From: Oscillibacter sp.
Lineage (GTDB): Bacteria > Bacillota > Clostridia > Oscillospirales > Oscillospiraceae
DNA: 7,303 nucleotides
Direction: 5' to 3'
NCBI GenBank assembly: GCA_017447005.1
Contig: JAFSOM010000260.1
Span: forward strand, 1 to 7,303
The notes under the pieces were generated by a model. It ran no database searches and was not told where the DNA came from. It was given only the letters and a program-made list of their open reading frames with translations. Position numbers and translations under genes: made by a program. How positions within the stretch are numbered: the first letter of the stretch is position 1; the number at the start of each line of letters is the position of its first letter. This document shows positions 1-6,558 of this stretch, piece by piece.

Positions 1-590
1 ACGTTGCAGGACTTCCACGCGGAACTCCTGAGACAGCCGGAAGAGGAGGCGCGGGACGTTGCGCTGGCTATCGAACTGTTCACGGAAGGCTCCCTGAACA
101 CGTTCGCAAAGCCGACTAACATGGACACCAACTCGCGGATTTTATGCTACGACATCCGCGACCTCGGAAAACAGCTTCTCCCCGTGGGAATGCTCGTTGT
201 GCTGGACAGCATCTTCAACCGCATCATCCGCAACCGCGCTCTGGGGAAAAACACATGGGTCTATATAGACGAGATTTATCTGCTTTTCAGCACGAATACA
301 GCGCAAACTTCCTGTTTACGCTCTGGAAACGTGTCAGAAAGTACGGAGGCTGTTGCACCGGGCTGACGCAGAACGTGGACGACCTCCTCCAGTCCCATAC
401 GGCGCGAACTATGCTGGCGAACAGCGAGTTCCTCGTGATGTTGAATCAGGCCAGCACCGACCGCATGGAGCTTGCAAAACTTTTGAGCATTTCTGAAAAT
501 CATGTAACTTATTTTTTGCGGATAAAAATCGGCAGATTATGGATGTCGCACAAGAACCGAAAGGCTGTCTCAGACCACAAACGCATCTGA
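1..590 (+). pseudogene. VirB4-like conjugative transfer ATPase, 3' fragment, frameshifted and truncated
   Basis: This is the C-terminal half of a VirB4/TraE-type ATPase, which energises the type IV secretion channel of Firmicutes ICEs at the inner face of the membrane. The reading frame enters the window open at base 1. It contains a conserved stretch (CYDIRDLGKQL) and the Walker B segment TWVYIDEIYLLF near 256-288. The family normally continues with QHEYSANFLFTLWKRVRKYG. Here that continuation is found only one frame over, from base 288, because the run of T at 284-287 is one base short. In frame, translation ends at 366. The second frame carries family sequence (TQNVDDLLQSHTARTMLANSEF) up to about base 512 (ISENHVTY). 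It then turns into unrelated sequence and stops at 588-590. The usual C-terminal end after SYITN is absent. The frameshift could be a sequencing error, but the lost C-terminus could not. Family recognition is firm; inactivity is inferred. Confidence 0.85.
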
Positions 591-606
591 GAACGGCCTT
601 TCGGTT
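555..606. terminator. Long stem-loop, probable bidirectional terminator
   Basis: An 11-bp outer stem (AACCGAAAGGC at 555-565 with its complement at 596-606) encloses a 7-bp inner stem (TCTCAGA at 568-574 with TCTGAGA at 586-592) and an 11-base loop. Bases 566-567 can also pair with 594-595, leaving one bulged base. The stem is nearly symmetric, so it forms from either strand. It lies 8 bases past the stop of the leftward lectin gene and is best read as that transcript's end. It overlaps the spurious tail of the virB4 remnant. The flanking T tracts are weak on both sides, so the termination role is inferred from the stem and its position. Confidence 0.75.
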
Positions 607-613
607 TATCTTG

Positions 614-3600
614 CTATGTGATTTCTACTGCGTTACTGGCGCATTGCGGTATCAGTTGGTTGTCAAGTACGAAAATTTTCGCCTTGGATGCCGCTTGGTC
701 GCTCGCCGTAAACGCCAGACTATTCCGTCCCGTTGAGAGAGGCCGTATTTCCACACTGAGCATTTTGCCATCGCTGTTGTAGAAAGCGCAGTACGCTGTC
801 GCGGTAATTTCGCTTTCACAGGCAATGTCAGCGCTGAGTCCGCGCTCTCCATTGGCAACGGCGCTGACAATCTCCGTTTTCTCCGGATTGCTCTCCGTTT
901 CCATGATATGGAGCGTGTCCGCGTTGTTATACGCGTACAGTTCCTCCTGTTCAAGCGTCACTCTCGCGGAAACGTCGCCGCCGTTAATTCCGGCAAAACT
1001 CTCATCCAGTTCATACACGGCGATTGTCGTATCGGCGGACGCCAAATCCGTAAACGCGCTCTCCGCTACGGAACTTCCGTTCGCGTCATAGAACACAATG
1101 TTTCCGCTCGCCGCCTCAACGCCCCGATTCGTTACGGAAGCCATCAGCGCTTTTTTCGTTCCGATTTGCTGATACTCCAGTTCAATCGCCGCATCCGCAT
1201 AGCCGATTTTCACAGTTCCCTGATTATTATCGGGGCTGTAATCGTCTTTCTCAGGCTCCGCGACCGCAAACAGGCATTCGCTCAGAGATTCCGAAACAGG
1301 AACGGCGACCTCTATATCAAGGCTTTCTCCGGGCTTTAGCGAACATTCCTGCGTTTTAACCGCTGAGTTATTCAGCGTTACGGCAATATGGTTTACCGTA
1401 TGGTCGCCCGCGTTGACAACAGTCAGCGTCACAGGCAGGCTTTCTCCCGCTTTGACGTTTTCCGCGTCGTAGTCAATGCCGTCAAGACGCAAATCGCTGA
1501 CTGGCTTAACAGCAGACCAGACCAGATTTTTCGCGTCCTCCACAGCGTTTTCCGTAATCGTGGCGGCGGTGTGCATTCCCAGCACATAATCCGTTCCGTT
1601 CAAGGACGCGACGGAAAGATTTTCCAGATAGCGGCTTTCATCCGTCAGTTGAATTGGAAGTCCCCATGTTCCGCTTTCGGCGTGGTATTGTAAAACGGTC
1701 AGGTTAGCGCTTCCTTCCGTAGCCGCGCTGTAATAGATGTTGTTCCCCGAAACCGTATATTCGCCGCTGATTCCCGGAACTTCCGCGCTGTTCCCGTCAG
1801 AGGATGTCAGAACATTTTCGCCATTCCACAGGAACGACGCCTTGCTGCTTCCGGGCAGTTTCGCGTAAGCCACAGTTCCTGAGACGTTTTCGGCGATTCG
1901 CTCCTGTCCGCTTGCGGTCAGAAGATACAGGTTGCTTCCGCTGTCCTCGTCCAACAGACACACAATCGCGGGAGCGGCGTTCCGTTCTCCAATCGTTATG
2001 GAATCGACGGGCGCGTTCACAGTTCCCATGTCAGACGCGTTTCTCCATATGCCGTCAGAGCAAACCGCGTAACGAACTACGCCGGAAGCTGGACGCAACA
2101 CGCTGTTATCATCGCTGACTGTAGAATCTACCCACGCGAGAAGCGTCTGACCGTTTACCGCGCTCAACTGCGGCATGGAAACAAAACTGGCGTCCGGGAC
2201 TATCCCGGAGAATGTCGCCTGCTTTGTAAAGAACAGGGTGTTCGGGTCTATGCTTCCGACCACGATTTCCTGTTTTAACGCATAGGACAACAGGGAATCG
2301 CCCGGATTTTCTGTTGTTCTGGCGTAAGCGAGATACACAGTATCCCCATCCGCGCACAAAAGCGGGGTACTGTCCAGAACGGCGTTTGTGTCCGCTCTTA
2401 TGGGTTCGCTCCAACTTGTCCCGTCGAACTTTGTTACGACAACATACCGCGCTCCGCTGTCCGCGTCAGCCCGGACAAACGCGGCGTAAAGGGCGTTATC
2501 CGTGGCGAGCATGACTGGCCGGGCGTTGCGATAGGTGTCGGAGAGCAACGGAAGCAGTTCTGTCCGCGCTGACGCTTCCAGAAGGGACGCCGTGTCCCCC
2601 ATCCACGCGGATTCATCCGAAAGATAACTCAAATCGTCCGGTTTATATTGAGAAGCGTCATAAAGAGATGCATACCAAACAGTCTTTGTATCCGCATCTT
2701 GAAGTTTGGCATTCCGCACATTGTTGGCAGTGTACAAATGCCAAGTATTATGAGCAAAAGACTTTCTGTACTCAAATGGTCCAAAATACGCCTTTATGCC
2801 TAAATCTCCGGTTAAGTCAATGCTTTTCAGGAACGGACTGAAAAAGACCTGCATAGCAAATGCCACATTAGCGGAACCGTAGGCACCGACGCCGACAGCT
2901 TTTCCTACTCTTACGCCGCCAAATGCGTCAAGTCCTAAAGTTAAATTTAAGGGAATTTCACCGTTGAACGTCGAGTTTTCAAAATTATATGAAATTTTCG
3001 CTCCTACGTTGACCTGCAAATAACCGCTAATTTGCACTGTAACCGGGACTACAACTACCCATGTAGTAAAACCGAGGGTAGGTGTTGTTGCTCTACAGAT
3101 GATGTAAAGTTCGCCAGTGGCAGTAGAACTACCCCAGTTCGCTTCCGCGTAGCCGATGACGTTAAACTTCACACTCCCACCAGGAAGGTCAAAGTCATGT
3201 TCCATCTTCATTAGGGTGTTCATCAAGTCAGCGTCACGTTTACCCAGAGTTGTATTAGCCTTCATTGCAGTTTGGAGGCTCTTCTTGAATTTGTCAAATT
3301 TCCCCTGAGTTTGAGTTTGACTGCTTGAACTGTCACTACTGCTCCAAATTTTAGAATTGAAGCCGATGTAAAGGCGTTTTTCTGTCAGCTTAACTTCTAC
3401 TGGGAGAAGTCCAACTCCTCCTACATTGAAGGTTGATCCTCCCAGAAAAGGTATATTATCAGAAACAGTGATAGCGATTCTGTCCTTCAGAATAGAAACG
3501 CCTGTTTCCTTCTGTACGGTATTCGAGGTAAACTCAAGATTGATGTTGGTATCGGTCACTGTTCCGTCCGAGGCTATCACGCGGACGAAACACCCACCGC

Positions 3601-5029
3601 CCTTGGAAAAGCTCGTCACGGATAGACGCGGAAATCTGCCATTGTTACATTGAGCAATGAACTTGCTGTTCTGCCACAGTTCATAACGCTCAATTCCTTG
3701 CATCGTACAGGCTGTACAGGTGAGATAGAAGTTGCCGAAATCCAAGTCGCCTACCAAATTTCCGTCATTTTTCAGGTTGAGCTTCTTTGTGCTGGTCAGA
3801 AGATTGCACCATGAGGTTTCACTGCCGACGTTGGAATAATACGCGGACGCCAACTTATACGCGCCGTGCGCCTCGCTGTACAGGACAATTTCGCTGTATC
3901 GCTTACCGCTTTTCTCCCAACCACTATTAGCGTTTGTCCACGTGATATATCCAGTCAGTTCAGCAGTGACTACCGGAGTTCCTGTGGAAAAGTTACTGAA
4001 ATACGCGTTTCCGTTGCTTTCAGTCTGCGCTTGAACAGTCGAAAAGTCATCTTTCCATGTAACGGTGACACCGGAAAGAGAATTGCCGTTTTCATCTGTC
4101 ACATGAAAACAATATTCTCCTTTTTTGATTGGCGTGGAATAACTTCTCCCCTCCCATTCGCAAAGGAAAGCGTAGAAACCCGTTGCTTTTTCGTCATTCC
4201 ATTGACCATTGGGGTAATCTTGAAAATATTGCCCCCAATGTTCAGATCCGCCTACATTATTCGGTTCCCCGGAACCCCAGTTCGTGTAATCCACAGGCTC
4301 TCCGGTAACCCAAACCCACTGTCCTTCATGGCCTTCGTCCGTAAAGCCAAAATATACGTTTATTTCTCCAGATTGCCGAATATAGTTAAACAGGAAGTCG
4401 TCTTCTTCTGCGGATGTAATGCAGGCAAGATGTCCCCCACGACTCTCGCAATACGATTTTATCTCATGCCATGAGCTACTCGTTCCAAAAAGCTGATAGG
4501 TGTGTCCATTAAATGATACCTTATCCGCTTTTTCTACGACGTTGATTTGATGTGTAATGTAATTCCACTCGCATAGAAAAGTAGAAGTTGCTGACTGAGT
4601 ATCATCATTCCACTCTCCGTTCGAGTAAGACGAGAAATACTCGCCCCAATGTTCTTTGCCGCCGCTGTTATTAGGTTCCCCGTTTCCCCAATTTGTGTAA
4701 TTTGTTGGCTCGCCTGAAATCCAACGCCAATAGCCCTCATCGCCGTTGTCTGTAAAGCCAAAAAAGACATTCGATTGTCCGTTTTGCCGGATATAGGAAA
4801 ATAAAAAGGCGTCTTCTTCTGCGGAAGTAATACAGGCTAAATATCCGCCTATACTTTCGCAGTAGTTCTCCATCTCATCCCATGTCATGCTTGCCTGAAG
4901 AAGCTGATAGGTATGACCGTTAAGAAATACCTTTTCTCCTTTTTCCGCAACATTCGCCGCGGTTGCCGTCCCTGCCAATACAATCATCAGCAACAACGGA
5001 AACACGAACGCAATCACGCGTTTCTTCAC
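614..5029 (-). CDS. Large secreted multidomain protein with two tandem C-type lectin domains
   Basis: This 1471-residue protein is probably an extracellular adhesin or glycan-binding protein. From the GTG start there is a basic N-terminus (MKKR), a hydrophobic core and an ATA-A signal cleavage site near residue 24. Two C-type lectin domains follow (about 33-155 and 171-292). Each has GEP..YTNW, an EPN triplet (118-120; 255-257) and WND (140-142; 277-279), the usual calcium and sugar site residues, plus FLCEW at the end. Residues 301-385 resemble a CnaB/carboxypeptidase-regulatory beta domain. Residues 390-770 form a beta-rich region I do not recognise, with a Ser/Gln/Thr linker near 563-575. 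Residues 830-1165 carry repeated strand-and-loop units like a sialidase-type propeller. Residues 1175-1375 are CARDB-like, and 1385-1471 form a small C-terminal beta domain. There is no LPXTG motif, SLH domain or C-terminal membrane segment, so surface attachment is unexplained. It is probably co-transcribed with mntA-hepT. The lectin calls are firm; the propeller and CARDB calls are inferred from pattern. Confidence 0.88.
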   Translation of the reverse strand: MKKRVIAFVFPLLLMIVLAGTATAANVAEKGEKVFLNGHTYQLLQASMTWDEMENYCESIGGYLACITSAEEDAFLFSYIRQNGQSNVFFGFTDNGDEGYWRWISGEPTNYTNWGNGEPNNSGGKEHWGEYFSSYSNGEWNDDTQSATSTFLCEWNYITHQINVVEKADKVSFNGHTYQLFGTSSSWHEIKSYCESRGGHLACITSAEEDDFLFNYIRQSGEINVYFGFTDEGHEGQWVWVTGEPVDYTNWGSGEPNNVGGSEHWGQYFQDYPNGQWNDEKATGFYAFLCEWEGRSYSTPIKKGEYCFHVTDENGNSLSGVTVTWKDDFSTVQAQTESNGNAYFSNFSTGTPVVTAELTGYITWTNANSGWEKSGKRYSEIVLYSEAHGAYKLASAYYSNVGSETSWCNLLTSTKKLNLKNDGNLVGDLDFGNFYLTCTACTMQGIERYELWQNSKFIAQCNNGRFPRLSVTSFSKGGGCFVRVIASDGTVTDTNINLEFTSNTVQKETGVSILKDRIAITVSDNIPFLGGSTFNVGGVGLLPVEVKLTEKRLYIGFNSKIWSSSDSSSSQTQTQGKFDKFKKSLQTAMKANTTLGKRDADLMNTLMKMEHDFDLPGGSVKFNVIGYAEANWGSSTATGELYIICRATTPTLGFTTWVVVVPVTVQISGYLQVNVGAKISYNFENSTFNGEIPLNLTLGLDAFGGVRVGKAVGVGAYGSANVAFAMQVFFSPFLKSIDLTGDLGIKAYFGPFEYRKSFAHNTWHLYTANNVRNAKLQDADTKTVWYASLYDASQYKPDDLSYLSDESAWMGDTASLLEASARTELLPLLSDTYRNARPVMLATDNALYAAFVRADADSGARYVVVTKFDGTSWSEPIRADTNAVLDSTPLLCADGDTVYLAYARTTENPGDSLLSYALKQEIVVGSIDPNTLFFTKQATFSGIVPDASFVSMPQLSAVNGQTLLAWVDSTVSDDNSVLRPASGVVRYAVCSDGIWRNASDMGTVNAPVDSITIGERNAAPAIVCLLDEDSGSNLYLLTASGQERIAENVSGTVAYAKLPGSSKASFLWNGENVLTSSDGNSAEVPGISGEYTVSGNNIYYSAATEGSANLTVLQYHAESGTWGLPIQLTDESRYLENLSVASLNGTDYVLGMHTAATITENAVEDAKNLVWSAVKPVSDLRLDGIDYDAENVKAGESLPVTLTVVNAGDHTVNHIAVTLNNSAVKTQECSLKPGESLDIEVAVPVSESLSECLFAVAEPEKDDYSPDNNQGTVKIGYADAAIELEYQQIGTKKALMASVTNRGVEAASGNIVFYDANGSSVAESAFTDLASADTTIAVYELDESFAGINGGDVSARVTLEQEELYAYNNADTLHIMETESNPEKTEIVSAVANGERGLSADIACESEITATAYCAFYNSDGKMLSVEIRPLSTGRNSLAFTASDQAASKAKIFVLDNQLIPQCASNAVEIT
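4151..4939 (-). repeat. Tandem duplicated C-type lectin domain coding repeat (period 411 bp)
   Basis: Copy 1 (4562-4939, residues 31-156) and copy 2 (4151-4528, residues 168-293) align without gaps, and 80 of 126 residues are identical by my count. NGHTYQL, ACITSAEED, FGFTD, YTNWG, GEPNN, EHWG and FLCEW are shared. The copies are joined by an 11-residue linker. This is an old internal duplication within the lectin gene. Confidence 0.88.
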
Positions 5030-5044
5030 AGAGCCAACCCCTTT
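5027..5044 (-). promoter_or_regulatory. Ribosome binding site that selects a GTG start for the lectin gene
   Basis: AAAGGGG (5038-5044) lies 8 bases before GTG at 5029-5027. The protein then begins MKKRVIAFVF, a normal signal peptide start. The in-frame ATG codons at 5047 and 5092 have no purine-rich site upstream. The one at 5047 directly abuts the ribosome site. Starting at 5092 would put 21 extra residues ahead of the signal peptide. Confidence 0.7.
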
Positions 5045-5106
5045 CATAAATCCGCGCACAGAACAAGCCCTTCGTGCAGTTCCTATGGGCAAGGATGCGC
5101 CCCCTG

Positions 5107-5454
5107 TTACCGCTCTACTGTTTCAAGACAGCGTTTCAGTTCCGCAATGCTGGAATGGGACGTATCCCACGTCTGCTCAAAGTCAATCGCTCCGTAGTGG
5201 TGCGCGAACAAATCGCGCATTCGCATGGCGTCCCTCCACGGTATTTCACTGTGGTCAGCGCGAAACTCGTCCGACAGATTCTTCGCCAGTTCGCCGATTT
5301 GCAGGAGCGGCATGGACACCGCGTTCCGGTATACGGCTCCGTTTCGCTGGTCGCAGAACAACGTCTTCTCCTCCTGAAAATGCCTGTGGGCGTCCTCAAT
5401 CTCCCGGCAATAGCCAAGGATTTTCTCCCGAATAACTTCATCCCGTCTGTTCAT
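5107..5454 (-). CDS. hepT: HepT-like HEPN-domain ribonuclease toxin (DUF86 family)
   Basis: This 115-residue, mostly helical protein belongs to the HEPN/DUF86 family and is the toxin of the MntA-HepT type of toxin-antitoxin pair. In characterised members it is an RNase that acts in the cytoplasm and is silenced by its partner. The catalytic RX4HXY motif is present (R80, H85, Y87, reading RDLFAHHY), and the conserved QIGE segment is at 52-55. The start is set at 5454 because family proteins begin with a short lead like MNRRDEV and are about this long. The open frame extends 23 codons further upstream, inside mntA, with basic low-complexity sequence unlike the family. It overlaps the mntA stop by 17 bases and has only a weak ribosome site, so translational coupling is likely. 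The active-site motif appears intact. Confidence 0.88.
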   Translation of the reverse strand: MNRRDEVIREKILGYCREIEDAHRHFQEEKTLFCDQRNGAVYRNAVSMPLLQIGELAKNLSDEFRADHSEIPWRDAMRMRDLFAHHYGAIDFEQTWDTSHSSIAELKRCLETVER

Positions 5455-5734
5455 AGAGCAACACCGCGTCTTTCTTCGCCTCGGCAAGCAGATTGTTGTC
5501 CGATGAAGTGTCCGTGATGACATCCACCGGGGCTTGAAACGCTTCCTCCATGTCTTCCCAAAGAGAAGCCATGCGCCAAAGAGTCGTGACGTTTCCCTTG
5601 GTAATCAGGAAGTCATAGTCGCTGTCCGGTCGGTTGTCGCCTCTGGCTCGTGACCCGAACAGATACACCCGTTTGACGCCGTGACGCCGCGCAATCGGCG
5701 TTACCGTCTCCCTGATTGCCGAAATATCCGTCAT
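5438..5734 (-). CDS. mntA: MntA-like minimal nucleotidyltransferase antitoxin
   Basis: This 98-residue protein is a minimal nucleotidyltransferase of the MNT family paired with HEPN toxins. The diagnostic GSX10DXD motif is complete (G27, S28, D39, D41, within FGSRARGD...SDYDF), and a third acidic residue fits D71 in APVDVIT. In studied MntA-HepT systems this enzyme inactivates HepT by adding AMP groups to a tyrosine near the RX4HXY motif; Y87 of the neighbouring protein is in the right place. The ATG at 5734 has an excellent ribosome site (AAAGGAGG, 5740-5747) at 5-base spacing. The gene is first in its transcript, about 88 bases after a clear promoter, and overlaps hepT. Confidence 0.92.
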   Translation of the reverse strand: MTDISAIRETVTPIARRHGVKRVYLFGSRARGDNRPDSDYDFLITKGNVTTLWRMASLWEDMEEAFQAPVDVITDTSSDNNLLAEAKKDAVLLYEQTG

Positions 5735-5828
5735 AGCATCCTCCTTTCTTCTCTTTCCGGCGCGGTTCCCATAGGTAGCGGGGTTCCCTCAACCTACGGT
5801 CTGTCCGCTAATTTGTGTCTCCTTGGCT

Positions 5829-5857
5829 ATTATATACAAGCGCGGAAAGGATTACAA
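5829..5857 (-). promoter_or_regulatory. Sigma-A-type promoter for mntA-hepT (and probably the lectin gene)
   Basis: Reading leftward, TTGTAA (-35, 5852-5857) is followed by a 17-base spacer and a perfect TATAAT (-10, 5829-5834). The predicted start near 5822 gives a leader of about 88 bases before the mntA ATG. It is the only near-consensus promoter I found in the window. Confidence 0.78.
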
Positions 5858-5861
5858 GCGC
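5835..5861. repeat. Paired direct repeats and an inverted repeat within the mntA promoter
   Basis: On the leftward strand GCGCTTGTA occurs twice, at 5853-5861 and 5835-5843, an 18-base period. One copy covers the -35 box and the other abuts the -10 box. The same bases also give an AAGCGC/GCGCTT inverted repeat (5838-5843 with 5858-5863). Repeats placed this way often bind an autoregulator, so this is a candidate operator. Which protein binds it, if any, is unknown. Confidence 0.4.
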
Positions 5862-5863
5862 TT

Positions 5864-5982
5864 TTTTGAAAGTTCGCCTTAAATGGCGTCTGTGTTCCTT
5901 CTGGCCTTTTGTGTGGATGGCGGAACCACTCCAAAAAGAAAAACACGCACAGGGTTTTCAGTGGCTTTCCAAGATTTCCGCG
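5864..5982. other. Intergenic stretch without a recognisable gene
   Basis: This lies between the stop of the unknown leftward gene (5983) and the mntA promoter. I see no good ribosome site or clear terminator. A 4-bp stem (CGCC/GGCG near 5876-5888) and a GTTCC/GGAAC pair near 5895-5927 are the only structures, and both are weak. An open frame on the leftward strand enters from the preceding gene region but has no credible start. Confidence 0.4.
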
Positions 5983-6558
5983 TTAAAAACGAAGGAAATC
6001 TGTTCCCGCGTTTGGCGTCAGGATTATCACGTCTGCGGACGGTAAGGTTCGTTCCGTATCCGGTAGTAACCATCTGAGCGGTCTGTCACCTCTCGACTGT
6101 TCCATGAGATTGAACTTCAAAACATAATCCGGGAAATCTTGATAGACTGCATTCATCAGCGCGTCGGCGTCTATCTGCGGACACTCCCGCATTGCGCGGT
6201 ACGTCCGTCCAAGCTCAAAGACCGCGAGGCATATCACCTCTTCAGGGAAGAACAGACAACCGAAGCCGTCCGCGTCCCCTTGCGCCTGTTCCATGACATA
6301 AGGGGAGAAGACATCGTCCCATATCGGGTACGCGACCGCCAGCGCATTTTTAAGGCAGTCTGTCTGAAGCCAGAACACGCCGTTCATGAGGACTTTGTAA
6401 CGGACAAGATGTCCGTATGGGGTCGTTTCAGGCACTGGAAAGGCTCCGAAATATTCCGGGCATTCCTCCTCCGTGTCGCGTATCTCGCCAATCGCCGCCT
6501 CCAGCGCGTCCGAAGCCGGAAAGTCCGCCTGTTTCGCGCCGCGCCCGTATTCGTCCAT
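5983..6558 (-). CDS. Conserved-type ICE accessory protein of unknown function (191 aa)
   Basis: I do not recognise a family for this 191-residue soluble protein. It has no signal peptide or membrane segment, is acidic at the N-terminus (EEIRD/TEEECPEYF-like composition), and has aromatic-rich segments (NGVFWLQTD, AYPIWDDVF, CLFFPEEVICLAVFELGRTYRAM). The start at 6558 is chosen over an upstream ATG at 6588 because GGGAGG (6567-6572) sits 8 bases before it. The paralogous rightward gene also starts at exactly this point and has ATA where the upstream ATG would be. The first 34 residues match the start of the rightward gene at 27 of 34 positions, and the rest is unrelated to it. The tail (TPNAGTDFLRF) is short of obvious structure and may have been altered. 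It is probably a small cargo or regulatory gene of the element. Confidence 0.7.
   Translation of the reverse strand: MDEYGRGAKQADFPASDALEAAIGEIRDTEEECPEYFGAFPVPETTPYGHLVRYKVLMNGVFWLQTDCLKNALAVAYPIWDDVFSPYVMEQAQGDADGFGCLFFPEEVICLAVFELGRTYRAMRECPQIDADALMNAVYQDFPDYVLKFNLMEQSRGDRPLRWLLPDTERTLPSADVIILTPNAGTDFLRF

Noticed and set aside
539..736. Small rightward reading frame after the virB4 remnant
   Set aside because: It runs through the terminator stem and into the antisense of the lectin gene, with no ribosome site.
4151..5029. Diversity-generating retroelement acting on the lectin domains
   Set aside because: C-type lectin folds are classic targets, but the window has no reverse transcriptase, no template repeat, and the domains are at the N-terminus, whereas variable regions usually end the protein.
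5051..5100. Structured leader or riboswitch before the lectin gene
   Set aside because: Only a 5-bp GCGCA/TGCGC pair and a 4-bp inner pair are visible, and I recognise no riboswitch core.
5838..5867. Rightward terminator (AAGCGC/GCGCTT stem followed by six T)
   Set aside because: It has the shape of one, but no rightward gene lies upstream, and the same bases are explained by the leftward promoter and its repeats.
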